Assembly: GCF_006363815.1 (NCBI RefSeq)
Contig: NZ_RRYT01000002.1
Span: 1-64,000, forward strand
DNA length: 64,000 nt
Source of the DNA: Thermomonospora catenispora
GTDB taxonomy: Bacteria; Actinomycetota; Actinomycetes; Streptosporangiales; Streptosporangiaceae
Direction: 5' to 3'
Positions within the stretch are counted from its first letter, which is position 1, and each line of letters begins with the position of its first letter. Below, in pieces: positions 1 through 9,499 of this stretch. Position numbers and translations under genes: made by a program. The notes under the pieces were generated by a model, which was not told the origin of the DNA, did not search any database, and saw only the letters and a list, made by a program, of their open reading frames with translations.

Positions 1-1
1 C

Positions 2-889
2 GCGCACGGCCCCGCCGCGGCCGGCCGGCCGGCGCACGCGCTGCGCGCCCGCCCGGCCGCACCGTCGGATCCGTCCGCGGGGCGCGTCCTGTGGCGCGAC
101 CGTTCCGTGCTCGGTCCCGCCGAGGTCGCCCGGATGCTCGCCGAGCTGCGGCGGGAGCTGCTGGCCCGGTACGGCGTCGCCGACGAGGCCGCCCTGGACC
201 GCTCCTTCCGCCGCGCCTCCATCGTGGTCCCGGTCCGCTTCCACGTCATCACCGACGGCCGCGACGGCCGGGTGTCGCGCGCCGCCGCGCAGCGCCAGAT
301 CGCCGTGCTCAACAGGGCCTACTCGGGCCGCACCGGCGGAGCCGACACCGGGGTGCGGTTCCGGCTGGTGAGCTACGACGTCACCCGGAACGCCTCCTGG
401 TTCCGCAACCCCCAGGTCAACGAGCGCCGGATGAAGGCCGCCCTCAACCGCGGCGGCGCGAGCACCCTCAACCTCTACACAGCGGCGGTGGGGGTGGAGG
501 TCCTGGGCTTTTCCACCTATCCGCAGAACTACCGCAGCCGACCCGGCGAGGACGGCGTGGTCGTCGACTACCGCAGCCTTCCCGGCGGCCCGTACCAGAA
601 CTACAACCACGGCTACACCGCGGTGCACGAGGTGGGGCACTGGCTGGGGCTGTTCCACACCTTCGAGAACGGCTGCAACCCGCCCGGCGACGGGGTGGAC
701 GACACCCCCTACGAGGCGGTGCCCACCGAGGGCTGCCCGGCCGCCAAGGACACCTGCCCGGCGGAGGGGAGCGACCCGATCCACAACTTCATGGACTACT
801 CCTGGGACTCGTGCATGCGGGAGTTCACCCCCGGCCAGGCCCGGCGGATCCGGGCGGCCTGGCTGGCGTTCCGCTCCGCCGGCCGCTGA
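2..889 (+). CDS. Pappalysin-like (M43) zinc metalloprotease, 5' end outside window
   Basis: Secreted-type zinc endopeptidase of the M43 family. The signature HEVGHWLGLFH gives the three zinc-binding histidines and the catalytic Glu. A downstream FMDYSWDSCM stretch is the Met-turn region. The reading frame is open to the left edge of the window. The first visible residues are Ala/Pro-rich, as expected near a signal-peptide cleavage region, so the real start probably lies upstream; an internal GTG at 107 is possible but less likely. Several cysteines after the zinc motif fit an extracellular disulfide-bonded protein. The substrate is unknown. The family call is firm, the N-terminus is not. Confidence 0.85.
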   Translation, partial: AHGPAAAGRPAHALRARPAAPSDPSAGRVLWRDRSVLGPAEVARMLAELRRELLARYGVADEAALDRSFRRASIVVPVRFHVITDGRDGRVSRAAAQRQIAVLNRAYSGRTGGADTGVRFRLVSYDVTRNASWFRNPQVNERRMKAALNRGGASTLNLYTAAVGVEVLGFSTYPQNYRSRPGEDGVVVDYRSLPGGPYQNYNHGYTAVHEVGHWLGLFHTFENGCNPPGDGVDDTPYEAVPTEGCPAAKDTCPAEGSDPIHNFMDYSWDSCMREFTPGQARRIRAAWLAFRSAGR

Positions 890-1062
890 CCTCCTCCCCG
901 CCCCGGCGGGCGGGGATCCCCCACGCCGCCGGCGCGGCGCGCCCCGTCCGGTGCGCCCGCCCGGCGCGCTCCCGGTGCCTCCTCGGCGGCCTTCCCGTGC
1001 GGCGCACCGCCCCGCGCGCCCCACCGCCCCCTGTCGGGCCCTCTCGGTACCCTCTGGGGACC

Positions 1063-2841
1063 GTGAGCACCTTCGCTGCCTCGAGCATGCCCCCTGCCTA
1101 CCCTGAGCGAGCGGCCTGGGGGACCGCGTCGTCATTGCGCGCCTGGCAGCAACAGGCGCTGGAGACCTACTTCGCGCCACCGCACCGCAACGGCCCGCGC
1201 GACTTCCTCGCCGTGGCCACGCCCGGTGCCGGAAAGACCACGTTCGCGCTGCGGCTGGCCAGGGAGTTGCTGGACCGCAAGGAGGTGTTCGCGGTCACCG
1301 TGGTGTGCCCCACCGAGCATCTCAAGCGGCAGTGGGCCGAGTCGGCCGCCCGGGTCGGCATCAAGCTCGACCCGGAGTTCCACAACGGCCAGGGCAAGGT
1401 GGGCAAGGAGTTCCACGGCATCGCGGCGACCTACGCCACCATCGCCGCCCGCCCGGCGCTGCACCGCAATCGCACCGAGATGCGCAAGACCCTGGTGATC
1501 CTGGACGAGATCCACCACGCCGGGGACGGATTGTCGTGGGGCGATGCGGTCCGCGAGGCGTTCGAGCCGGCGCACCGGCGGCTCGGCCTGTCCGGCACCC
1601 CCTTTCGCACCGACATCAACCCCATTCCGTTCGTGCGGTACGAGGAGGGGCCGGACGGCGTCCGGCGCAGCCGCGCCGACTACACCTACGGCTACGGGGC
1701 CGCCCTGGCCGACGGAGTGGTCCGGCCGGTGATCTTCCTGGCGTACGCGGGGGAGATGCGCTGGCGGACCCGGGCCGGCGACGAGCTGGCCGCCTCCCTC
1801 GGCGAGCCGCTCACCCAGGACCAGATGGCGCAGGCGTGGCGGGCGGCGCTGGACCCCAAGGGGGACTGGATCAAGCAGGTGCTCGCCGCCGCCGACAAGC
1901 GGCTCACCGAGGTGCGGCGCGGAATGCCCGACGCGGGCGGGCTGGTGATCGCCACCGACCACGAGGCGGCCCGCGCGTACGCGCGGCTGCTCCGCTCGAT
2001 CACCGGGCAGGGCCCCACCGTGGTGCTGTCGGACGATCCCACCGCCAGCAAGAAGATCAAGCAGTTCAACGACTCCGACGACCGCTGGCTGATCGCGGTG
2101 CGGATGGTGTCCGAGGGCGTGGACATCCCCCGGCTGGCGGTCGGCGTCTACGCCACCAGCACCTCCACGCCGCTGTTCTTCGCCCAGGCGGTCGGCCGGT
2201 TCGTGCGGTCGCGGAGGCGGGGGGAGACCGCCTCGGTGTTCCTGCCCTCGGTGCCCGTGCTGATGGAGCACGCGGCGCAGATGGAGGCCGAGCGCGACCA
2301 TGTGCTGGACCGGCGGCGCCGCGAGGAGGGCGGACTCGACGACGATCTGCTCAAGGAGGCCAACCGGCGGCGGGACACCGCCGACGTGGGGGAGGAGCTG
2401 CCGTTCGAGACGGTCGAGGCGTCCGCCACGTTCGACCGGGTGCTCTACGACGGCGGCGAGTTCGGCACCCACGCCGCGCCCGGATCCGCCGAGGAGGAGG
2501 AGTACCTGGGCATCCCGGGCCTGCTGGAGCCCCACCAGGTGGCGCAGCTGCTGCGCCGCCGCCAGGCCGAGCAGCTGGCCGCCCGGCGCCGCAAGAAGAA
2601 CGGCGACGAGGCCGAGCGGGAGCGGGCCGAGCAGCGCACCGAGGCCGAGACCCTGCGCGAGCTGCGCACCCAGTTGCACGGGCTGGTCGGCGCCTGGAGC
2701 CACCGCACCGGCAAGCCGCACGGCGTCATCTACAACGAGCTGCGCGCCGCCTGCGGCGGACCCCCGGTCCCGCAGGCCAGCGCCCAGGACCTGACCAAGC
2801 GGATCGCCAAGATCCGCGAGTGGGCGACCAAGCGCCGCTGA
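1063..2841 (+). CDS. DEAD/DEAH-box superfamily 2 helicase
   Basis: Superfamily 2 helicase/translocase of 592 residues from GTG 1063; an in-frame ATG lies at 1087. Walker A GAGKT is at residues 55-59 and a DEIHH Walker B/DEAH-type box at about 148-152. A motif III-like SGTPFRTD follows. The C-terminal RecA lobe carries SEGVDIPRLAVGVYAT and QAVGRFVRSR (motifs V and VI with the arginine finger). A long, charged, Arg/Glu-rich coiled-coil tail follows the second lobe. The open frame extends upstream to 91, but that part reads as a shadow of the protease gene. A TACCCT box sits nine bases before the GTG. The gene stands alone, so a specific DNA-repair or RNA role cannot be assigned. Confidence 0.85.
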   Translation: MSTFAASSMPPAYPERAAWGTASSLRAWQQQALETYFAPPHRNGPRDFLAVATPGAGKTTFALRLARELLDRKEVFAVTVVCPTEHLKRQWAESAARVGIKLDPEFHNGQGKVGKEFHGIAATYATIAARPALHRNRTEMRKTLVILDEIHHAGDGLSWGDAVREAFEPAHRRLGLSGTPFRTDINPIPFVRYEEGPDGVRRSRADYTYGYGAALADGVVRPVIFLAYAGEMRWRTRAGDELAASLGEPLTQDQMAQAWRAALDPKGDWIKQVLAAADKRLTEVRRGMPDAGGLVIATDHEAARAYARLLRSITGQGPTVVLSDDPTASKKIKQFNDSDDRWLIAVRMVSEGVDIPRLAVGVYATSTSTPLFFAQAVGRFVRSRRRGETASVFLPSVPVLMEHAAQMEAERDHVLDRRRREEGGLDDDLLKEANRRRDTADVGEELPFETVEASATFDRVLYDGGEFGTHAAPGSAEEEEYLGIPGLLEPHQVAQLLRRRQAEQLAARRRKKNGDEAERERAEQRTEAETLRELRTQLHGLVGAWSHRTGKPHGVIYNELRAACGGPPVPQASAQDLTKRIAKIREWATKRR

Positions 2842-2925
2842 CCCCGCCGCCCGGCCGCTCCGGGACGTGACGGGCGCGGCGGGGCGGCCGCCAGCACGGG
2901 GCTCCGGGCGTCCCCGAGGGCGGGC

Positions 2926-3450
2926 TCAGCCGGCGGCGGCCAGCGCCGCGACGATCCGCCGCACGATCTCCTCGGTCGGGTGCGCGACGTCCACCGTGAT
3001 CGGGTTCTCCTCGGGCCCCGGCGGCTCCAGGTCCCGCAGCTGGCTGTCCAGCAGCTCCGGGGCGAAGAAGTGCCCCCGGCGGGCCGCCATCCGACGGGCG
3101 ATCAGCTCGCGGTCGCCCGTCAGGTGGACCAGTCGCACCGCCTCCGGCCGGGGGATCAGCGACCTGCGGTAGGACCGTTTGAGCGCCGAGCAGGCCAGCA
3201 CGGCCGGAACGCCCCCGCTCACCCGCTCCTCGATCCACCGGGCGACGTCGCGCAGCCACGGCCGGCGGTCTTCGTCGGTCAGCGGGACGCCCCGGCTCAT
3301 CTTGGCCACGTTGGCCGGCGGGTGCAGGTCGTCGGCGTCGCCGAACTCCCGGTCGAGCCGCCGGGCCAGCGACCGGCCGACGGCGGACTTGCCGCTGCCC
3401 GCCACGCCCATCACCAGGATGACCGGCGGGCCGAGGGGCGGGGCCGTCAC
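2926..3450 (-). CDS. gntK: Gluconokinase
   Basis: Phosphorylates D-gluconate to 6-phosphogluconate, feeding the pentose phosphate pathway. It is 174 residues, the usual length of the GntK family. The P-loop GVAGSGKS is at residues 15-22. FGDADDLHPPANVAKM is the family's substrate-loop signature (DxDxxHPxxNxxKM). The GTG start overlaps the stop of the upstream nicotinamidase gene as GTGA (3447-3450), so the two are translationally coupled. Pairing a gluconate kinase with NAD salvage genes is unusual; no gluconate permease or GntR regulator is beside it. Confidence 0.93.
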   Translation of the reverse strand: MTAPPLGPPVILVMGVAGSGKSAVGRSLARRLDREFGDADDLHPPANVAKMSRGVPLTDEDRRPWLRDVARWIEERVSGGVPAVLACSALKRSYRRSLIPRPEAVRLVHLTGDRELIARRMAARRGHFFAPELLDSQLRDLEPPGPEENPITVDVAHPTEEIVRRIVAALAAAG

Positions 3451-4025
3451 GACCGCACGACCGGCGTCCCGGTCAGCTCGACGCCCGCGTCGCGCATCTG
3501 CTCCAGCGCGCGGTCGGTGGTGTCCCGCGCCACCCCGGCCGTCAGGTCCAGCAGCACCCTCGTGCCGAACCCGGCGCGGGCGGCGTCGATCGCGGTGGCC
3601 CGCACGCAGTGGTCGGTGGCGATGCCGACCACGTCCACGTCGGTCACCTCGTGCCGGCGCAGCCAGTCCGCCAGGGACGTCCCGTCGTCGGTCGCCCCCT
3701 CGAACCCGCTGTAGGCCGCCGTGTCGCGGCCCTTGCTGAACACCGCCTCGATCGGGCCGAGCGACAGGTTCGGATGGAAGTCGGCCCCCGGCGTGCCGAT
3801 CACGCAGTGCGGCGGCCAGCTGTCGACGTAGTCGGGTTCGTCGGAGAAGTGCGCGCCGGGGTCCAGGTGGAAGTCCCGGGTCGCCACGACGTGCGCGTAT
3901 CGGTCGCCCTGCTCGGCCAGGTGCGCCGAGATGGCCGCCGCCACGTCGGAGCCTCCCGCGACGGCCAGCGAGCCGCCCTCACAGAAGTCGTTCTGCACAT
4001 CGACGATGACCAGTGCCCTGCCCAT
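3447..4025 (-). CDS. pncA: Nicotinamidase (isochorismatase-fold)
   Basis: Hydrolyses nicotinamide to nicotinate for NAD salvage. It has 192 residues with the isochorismatase fold. The catalytic Asp is in VIVDVQNDFCEGGSL, the Lys in VFSKGRD and the nucleophilic Cys in GIATDHCVRATA. The downstream partner PncB is the adjacent upstream gene on the same strand, which supports the nicotinamidase call over a generic isochorismatase. A TAGCTT -10-like box on the minus strand (4056-4061) suggests its own promoter with a short leader. The 3' end overlaps gntK by four bases. Confidence 0.92.
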   Translation of the reverse strand: MGRALVIVDVQNDFCEGGSLAVAGGSDVAAAISAHLAEQGDRYAHVVATRDFHLDPGAHFSDEPDYVDSWPPHCVIGTPGADFHPNLSLGPIEAVFSKGRDTAAYSGFEGATDDGTSLADWLRRHEVTDVDVVGIATDHCVRATAIDAARAGFGTRVLLDLTAGVARDTTDRALEQMRDAGVELTGTPVVRS

Positions 4026-4097
4026 GATCGCTCCCTCGCACGCTGATCACCTCGGAAGCTACCCGACCGGAGCCCTCCGACGCCCCCTCCCGGCGCG

Positions 4098-5417
4098 TCA
4101 CGGCCGAAGGCCCCCGTTGACGAACTCGGTGGGAATGGCCGGTTCCCCGGCCGACAGCTGCAGCGCGGTGGGCGGCAGCTCACGGATCGCCGCCGCATGG
4201 CGTTCCCGGGCGACCGTCAGGGGTTCGCGGCCGACCACCTCGCCCTCGCGCACCAACGGCACCAGCAGCGGGCGTTCGCGCGGGCCGGGGGTCGGCTCGC
4301 CGATCGAGACGATCTCGGCGCAGGCCACGCCGTGGCCGTCCAGCCGGCGCAGCGCCGACTTGCGCCCCGCGCGGGTCGGCTTGCCCGCCGAGCGCTTGGC
4401 GACCGGGCGCAGCGGGGCGGCGGGGTCGGTCGAGTCGGCGCGCGCCACCAGCTTGTAGACCAGCGACGCGGTGGGCGCGCCCGACCCGGTGACCAGCTTG
4501 GTGCCGACCCCGTACACGTCGACGGGCGCGGCGGCCAGCGCGGCGATGCCGTACTCGTCCAGGTCGCCGGTCACCACGATCCGGGTCTCCGTCGCGCCCA
4601 GGGAGTCCAGCAGCTCGCGGGTCCGCCGGGCCACCGCCGCCAGGTCGCCGCTGTCGATCCGCACCGCCCCCAGCGACGGGCCGGCCAGCTCCACCGCGGT
4701 GCGCACGGCGCGTTCCACGTCATAGGTGTCGACCAGCAGGGTGGTGCCCTCGCCGAGCGCGTCCAGCTGGGCCCGGAAGGCGTGCCGTTCGTTGTCGTGC
4801 AGCAGGGTGAAGGCGTGCGCGGCGGTCCCCGCGGTGGGCACCCCGTACCGCCGGCCCGCCTCCAGGTCGGAGGTGGTGGCGAAGCCCGCCAGATAGGCGG
4901 CGCGGGCGGCGGCGACGGCCGCGCCCTCGTGGGTGCGCCGGGCGCCCATCTCGATCAGCGGGCGGCCGGCCGCGGCGTTGACCATCCGGGAGGCCGCCGA
5001 GGCGATGGCGCAGTCGTGGTTGAGGATCGACAAGACCATCGTCTCCAGCAGGACGGCTTCGGCGAACGGCGCCTCCACCACCATGATCGGCGATTCCGGG
5101 AAATAGCACTCGCCCTCGGGGTAGCCCCAGATGTCGCCGGAGAACCGGAAGTCGGCCAGCCATTCGGCGGTGGGACCGTCCACGACGCCGTTCCGGGTCA
5201 GCCACTCCAGCTCCGCGTCGCCGAACCGGAACCGCTCGAGCGCGTCCAGCACCCGGCCCGTGCCGGCCACCACCCCGTACCGGCGGCCCTCCGGCAGCCG
5301 CCGGGCGAACACCTCGAACACCGCGCGCCGGCCGGCGGTGCCGCTGCGCAGGGACGCCTGCACCATCGTCAGCTCGTAGCGATCGGTGAGCAGCGCCGTA
5401 CTGTTGTCAAACTCCAC
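4098..5417 (-). CDS. pncB: Nicotinate phosphoribosyltransferase
   Basis: Converts nicotinate and PRPP to nicotinate mononucleotide, the committed step of the Preiss-Handler NAD salvage pathway. It is 439 residues from the GTG at 5417. The frame stays open to 5483, but the family's N-terminus ([14 protein letters not shown]) begins just after this GTG, so the shorter form was chosen. Other family landmarks are the [19 protein letters not shown] stretch, DTYD (about residue 210) and the VRIDSGDLA motif of the phosphate-binding region. It lies directly upstream of pncA on the same strand (73 bp gap) and is divergent from clpS. Confidence 0.93.
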   Translation of the reverse strand: MEFDNSTALLTDRYELTMVQASLRSGTAGRRAVFEVFARRLPEGRRYGVVAGTGRVLDALERFRFGDAELEWLTRNGVVDGPTAEWLADFRFSGDIWGYPEGECYFPESPIMVVEAPFAEAVLLETMVLSILNHDCAIASAASRMVNAAAGRPLIEMGARRTHEGAAVAAARAAYLAGFATTSDLEAGRRYGVPTAGTAAHAFTLLHDNERHAFRAQLDALGEGTTLLVDTYDVERAVRTAVELAGPSLGAVRIDSGDLAAVARRTRELLDSLGATETRIVVTGDLDEYGIAALAAAPVDVYGVGTKLVTGSGAPTASLVYKLVARADSTDPAAPLRPVAKRSAGKPTRAGRKSALRRLDGHGVACAEIVSIGEPTPGPRERPLLVPLVREGEVVGREPLTVARERHAAAIRELPPTALQLSAGEPAIPTEFVNGGLRP

Positions 5418-5500
5418 GAGTGGAAGACTACGGACAGGTGTGTGCACCATGGATGAGCAGGCTGACTCGTTCGGAGAGCACATCTGGAGGGAGATCCGAG

Positions 5501-5794
5501 ATGACCGCGCCCGCGCCGGTCGAGCTGGATCGGCCCAGGTCCGAGGAGGACCAGCGGCCCGACCTGCCGTGGCTGGCGATCGTCTGGAACGACCCGATCA
5601 ACCTGATGTCGTATGTGACCTACGTGTTCCAGACCGTCTTCGGATATCCCCGGGCCAAGGCCGAGAAGCTGATGCTCGACGTGCACCACAAGGGCAAGGC
5701 CGTGGTGGCCAGCGGCACCCGCGAGGAGATGGAGCGCGACGTCGAGATCCTGCACTCCTACGGCCTGTGGGCCACCGTCAAGCGCGATGAGTGA
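5501..5794 (+). CDS. clpS: ATP-dependent Clp protease adaptor ClpS
   Basis: Small adaptor (97 residues from ATG 5501) that binds the N-domain of the Clp ATPase and delivers N-degron substrates. Core signatures are [16 protein letters not shown] and the [12 protein letters not shown]-terminus, both typical of actinobacterial ClpS. A GGAGGGAG ribosome site lies just upstream of ATG 5501 and decides the start; the frame is open further upstream. A -35-like TTGTCA at about 5404-5409 lies inside the 5' end of pncB. It is followed by DUF2017 and mec, an order conserved in actinobacteria. Confidence 0.95.
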   Translation: MTAPAPVELDRPRSEEDQRPDLPWLAIVWNDPINLMSYVTYVFQTVFGYPRAKAEKLMLDVHHKGKAVVASGTREEMERDVEILHSYGLWATVKRDE

Positions 5795-5875
5795 GCCGCG
5801 GTCGTCGCGTCGGGGGCCCGTCCCCCCGCGACGGGCGGCGTCGTCGCGCCCGTCGCGAACCCGTGAGGAGCACGC

Positions 5876-6409
5876 ATGAGCGAGGTCGCGCGGGCGGCCG
5901 AGGGGGTCCGGCTGCGGCTGGAGGCCGAGGAGGCGGCGCTGGTCCGCGCGCTGGTCGAGCAGCTGCTGGCGCTGCTGGAGGAGCCCGGGGGGTCCGCCGG
6001 GGGCGACCCGCTGGCCGCCGCGCTGGGCATCTCCGAGAACGCCGTCAAGCCCGACGACCCCGTGCTGGCCCGGCTGTTCCCCGACGGATACGCCGACGAC
6101 GACGAGGCGGCCCGGGAGTTCCGCCGCTACACCGAGGCGGGGCTGCGGGACGGCAAGCGGGAGGCCGCGGGGGTGGTGCTGGCCACCCTGCGCCCCGGCG
6201 AGCGGGTGCTGCTGGACGCCGAGCAGGCGCAGGCGTGGCTGCGCGCCCTCAATGACGTGCGGCTGGCGCTCGGCACCCGGCTGGAGATCACCGAGGAGTG
6301 GTACGACAAGGTCGCCGAGATGGACCCCGACGACCCCCGTTTCCCCCACTACGCCGCCTACGACTGGCTGACCATGCTCCAGGAGCAGCTGGTCCGCGCG
6401 CTGTGGTGA
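5876..6409 (+). CDS. DUF2017 domain protein
   Basis: Protein of 177 residues matching the actinobacterial DUF2017 family, which is almost always found just downstream of clpS. The sequence is acidic and probably all-helical, with no signal peptide or membrane segment; recognisable parts are the EEAALVRALVEQLLALL start and the EEWYDKVAEMDPDD segment. A GAGGAG ribosome site precedes the ATG. Its function is unknown. The context hints at a role tied to Clp proteolysis or to the sulfur-carrier genes that follow. Confidence 0.85.
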   Translation: MSEVARAAEGVRLRLEAEEAALVRALVEQLLALLEEPGGSAGGDPLAAALGISENAVKPDDPVLARLFPDGYADDDEAAREFRRYTEAGLRDGKREAAGVVLATLRPGERVLLDAEQAQAWLRALNDVRLALGTRLEITEEWYDKVAEMDPDDPRFPHYAAYDWLTMLQEQLVRALW

Positions 6410-6421
6410 GGAGGGGGCGGG

Positions 6422-6427
6422 TAGCCT
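6422..6427 (+). promoter_or_regulatory. -10 box of a leaderless promoter for mec
   Basis: TAGCCT ends seven bases before ATG 6435, so transcription would begin at or beside the start codon. No Shine-Dalgarno sequence is present. Confidence 0.55.
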
Positions 6428-6434
6428 TCGGGTC

Positions 6435-6854
6435 ATGCTGACGATCGAGCGGGCCCTGTATGACAAGATCGTTGCGCATGCGCGCGCCGACCACCCCGAC
6501 GAGGCGTGCGGGGTGGTGGCCGGTCCGGCGGGCAGTGACCGGCCCACCCGGTTCATCGCGATGACGAACGCCGAGCGCTCCCCGACGTTCTATCGCTTCG
6601 ACTCCATGGAGCAGTTCCGGGTGTGGAAGGAGATGGACGACAACGACGAGGAGCCGGTCGTCATCTACCACTCGCACACCTCCACCGAGGCCTACCCCTC
6701 CCGCACCGACATCGCCTACGCCTCCGAGCCCAACGCCCACTACGTCCTGGTGTCCACCCGCGACCCCGAGGTCGAGGAGTTCCGTTCGTTCCGCATCGTC
6801 GACGGCGTGGTGACCGAGGAGGAGGTCAGGGTCGTCGACTCCTACGAGGACTGA
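6435..6854 (+). CDS. mec: JAMM metalloprotease, CysO-cysteine peptidase
   Basis: Zinc peptidase of the Mov34/MPN/JAB family, 139 residues. The full JAMM motif is visible: Glu23 (DEACG), His79 and His81 in HSHT, then Ser89 and Asp92 (YPSRTD). In Mycobacterium tuberculosis the homologue Mec releases cysteine from the CysO-cysteine adduct. The same trio (mec, sulfur carrier, cysM) is present here, which supports that role. It may also trim the two extra residues at the end of CysO seen here. The start is probably leaderless (TAGCCT box at 6422-6427). Confidence 0.9.
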   Translation: MLTIERALYDKIVAHARADHPDEACGVVAGPAGSDRPTRFIAMTNAERSPTFYRFDSMEQFRVWKEMDDNDEEPVVIYHSHTSTEAYPSRTDIAYASEPNAHYVLVSTRDPEVEEFRSFRIVDGVVTEEEVRVVDSYED

Positions 6855-6882
6855 GCGCCCCGCCGCGAGGCCCTCGCCGATC

Positions 6883-6903
6883 CGGGCCGCCGCGGGCGGC
6901 CCG
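6883..6903 (+). terminator. Hairpin after mec, possible terminator
   Basis: Perfect nine-base-pair stem (CGGGCCGCC with GGCGGCCCG) and a three-base loop, 29 bases after the mec stop. There is no T tract, so this is at best a weak actinobacterial-style terminator. Confidence 0.35.
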
Positions 6904-7068
6904 CGCGGCCGTGCCGCATCCGCCGTCCGCGGAGGCGCGGGCGGCGCCCCGTCCGCCGCGGTCCCGGCGGCCCGTCGGGCCCGTCGTCCGCCGGGGCGCG
7001 TCCCGTGCGGGATGTGACCGGACGGCCAGGTCTGTCGGCCCGTCGGCCGGGCGCGCCGGGCGAGCGCC

Positions 7069-7074
7069 TAAGAT
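7069..7074 (+). promoter_or_regulatory. -10 box for leader peptide and cysO-cysM
   Basis: TAAGAT ends seven bases before ATG 7082, the start of a 23-codon ORF. It implies a leaderless transcript that would carry cysO and cysM downstream. Confidence 0.5.
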
Positions 7075-7081
7075 ATGGGCC

Positions 7082-7153
7082 ATGTTCGTCCCGCCTGTGC
7101 AGAGTTTCCTGTTCGGGCACACCCGTGCCGAGGTCGTCTACGACTGTTCCTGA
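7082..7153 (+). CDS. Candidate 23-residue leader peptide upstream of cysO-cysM
   Basis: ATG-initiated ORF of 23 codons ending AEVVYDCS. It lies 89 bases before the cysO start. A TAAGAT box is placed so that the transcript would begin at the ATG. A cysteine codon sits two codons before the stop. Small leaderless ORFs with cysteine codons upstream of sulfur-assimilation genes regulate cysteine biosynthesis in mycobacteria, and this has the right place and form for a similar job. Only one Cys codon is present, and no clear alternative hairpin pair was found between it and cysO. It could also be chance. Confidence 0.45.
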   Translation: MFVPPVQSFLFGHTRAEVVYDCS

Positions 7154-7242
7154 AGGCGTTGCCCCAGCCTTGGAATCCTCCCGTGGGCTCGGCTGTTGAG
7201 CATCACGGGTCTGCCGTATGACGCTTGAAGGAGTGCATCGCG

Positions 7243-8471
<1,229 letters not shown>

Positions 8472-8552
8472 GCCGCGCGCCCGGCGGCACGGTTCGCGCG
8501 GTCGTCATCGGCGACACCGCCGTCCCGTGACGACCGCTCGAGGTTCCGCCCG

Positions 8553-9251
8553 GTGACCGATCCCCTGCACCATCCCCTGCAACGCACGGTGATCGAGGCC
8601 GGTGCGGCCGTGTGCGTCGAGTTCTGCCTGGCGCTCGCCGGCGGACATGCGCTGCGCGCGCACGGTCTGATCGACCGGCCCAGCGAGAACGTCGACCTCG
8701 TCGCCACCGCTCCGCTGTCGCTGCCCGAGGCCGCCGAGGCGCTCGCCGCCGCCTACCGCGACCGGGGGCTGCGGGTGCGGGCGGGGGAGGCGGACGGCGA
8801 CGCCTACCTCGGGATGATCGTCGCCGATCCCGCGACCGGCGAGGAGTGCAGGGTCGATCTGCTCAAGGCGCCGCTGCGGATGCGGCCCGTCCTGATCGGC
8901 CGCTGTCCGGTGGTGGCCTATGAGGACGCGATCGGGTTGAAGGTGGGCGCGCTGGCCGGGCGCCTGGTCGCCCGGGATCTGATCGACGTCGCCGCGGTGG
9001 CGGACGAGTACGGCTATGAGCGGCTGGAGTGGCTGGGGCGCTGCAACCATCCCGATTTCAGCCTGGAGCGCCTCGCCGACCGGCTGACCTGTCATGAGCT
9101 GATGCCCGAGGCGGAGTTCGAGCGGTACGGGCTCGATCACGTCCAGATCCGCCGGGTGAAGCGGTTCGCGGCCGAGTGGGCGCACGACATCGCCATGCGG
9201 CTGTATGAGGACGCCGCGTTCGAGCGGGACGGCACCGACCCCGACCTGTGA
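8553..9251 (+). CDS. Nucleotidyltransferase-fold protein, AbiEii-like
   Basis: Protein of 232 residues resembling the nucleotidyltransferase AbiEii/AbiGii family. It has an N-terminal AGGHALRAHG (family GGxAL..HG) and ENVDLVA, in the position of the paired acidic residues. YEDAIGLKVGALAGRLVARDLIDVAAV resembles the family's K/R-D-hxDh segment. No AbiEi-type antitoxin gene is beside it, so this looks like an orphan rather than a toxin-antitoxin pair. The GTG start is uncertain. The first copy of a 20-bp tandem repeat covers its stop codon. Confidence 0.6.
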   Translation: MTDPLHHPLQRTVIEAGAAVCVEFCLALAGGHALRAHGLIDRPSENVDLVATAPLSLPEAAEALAAAYRDRGLRVRAGEADGDAYLGMIVADPATGEECRVDLLKAPLRMRPVLIGRCPVVAYEDAIGLKVGALAGRLVARDLIDVAAVADEYGYERLEWLGRCNHPDFSLERLADRLTCHELMPEAEFERYGLDHVQIRRVKRFAAEWAHDIAMRLYEDAAFERDGTDPDL

Positions 9252-9301
9252 GCACCGGCTTCGACCTGTGAGCACCGGCTTCGACCTGTGAGCACCGGCT
9301 T
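9242..9301 (+). repeat. Three tandem copies of a 20-bp unit
   Basis: Unit CGACCTGTGAGCACCGGCTT is repeated three times head to tail without mismatch. The first copy spans the end and stop codon of the AbiEii-like gene, and every copy carries the same TGA. Confidence 0.9.
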
Positions 9302-9499
9302 CGCCCCGTCGTGGGTCCGGTGCGACGGGGAGACGGCCGGCCGTGCGGCCGGATGAGGGCCGGAGGAGAGGACCCGGCGAGGGGCCGATGAAGGGGCCGG
9401 ACATGGGCCGGTCGCGGTCGGGTGCGCCCCTTGCCGGGTCGTCGACGGCGGGGGAGAGTAAGGTGCCTTATCAGAACAGGATTCTAGAAAGGTGTACCG

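Noticed and set aside
1132-2721. Long minus-strand ORF of 529 codons opposite the helicase
   Set aside because: It is the antisense shadow of the helicase. The product is Gly/Arg/Leu-rich without domain likeness, and the sense frame has complete helicase motifs.
8553-9251. Toxin-antitoxin or abortive infection system
   Set aside because: No partner gene of AbiEi type on either side; the neighbours are cysM and a thioesterase.
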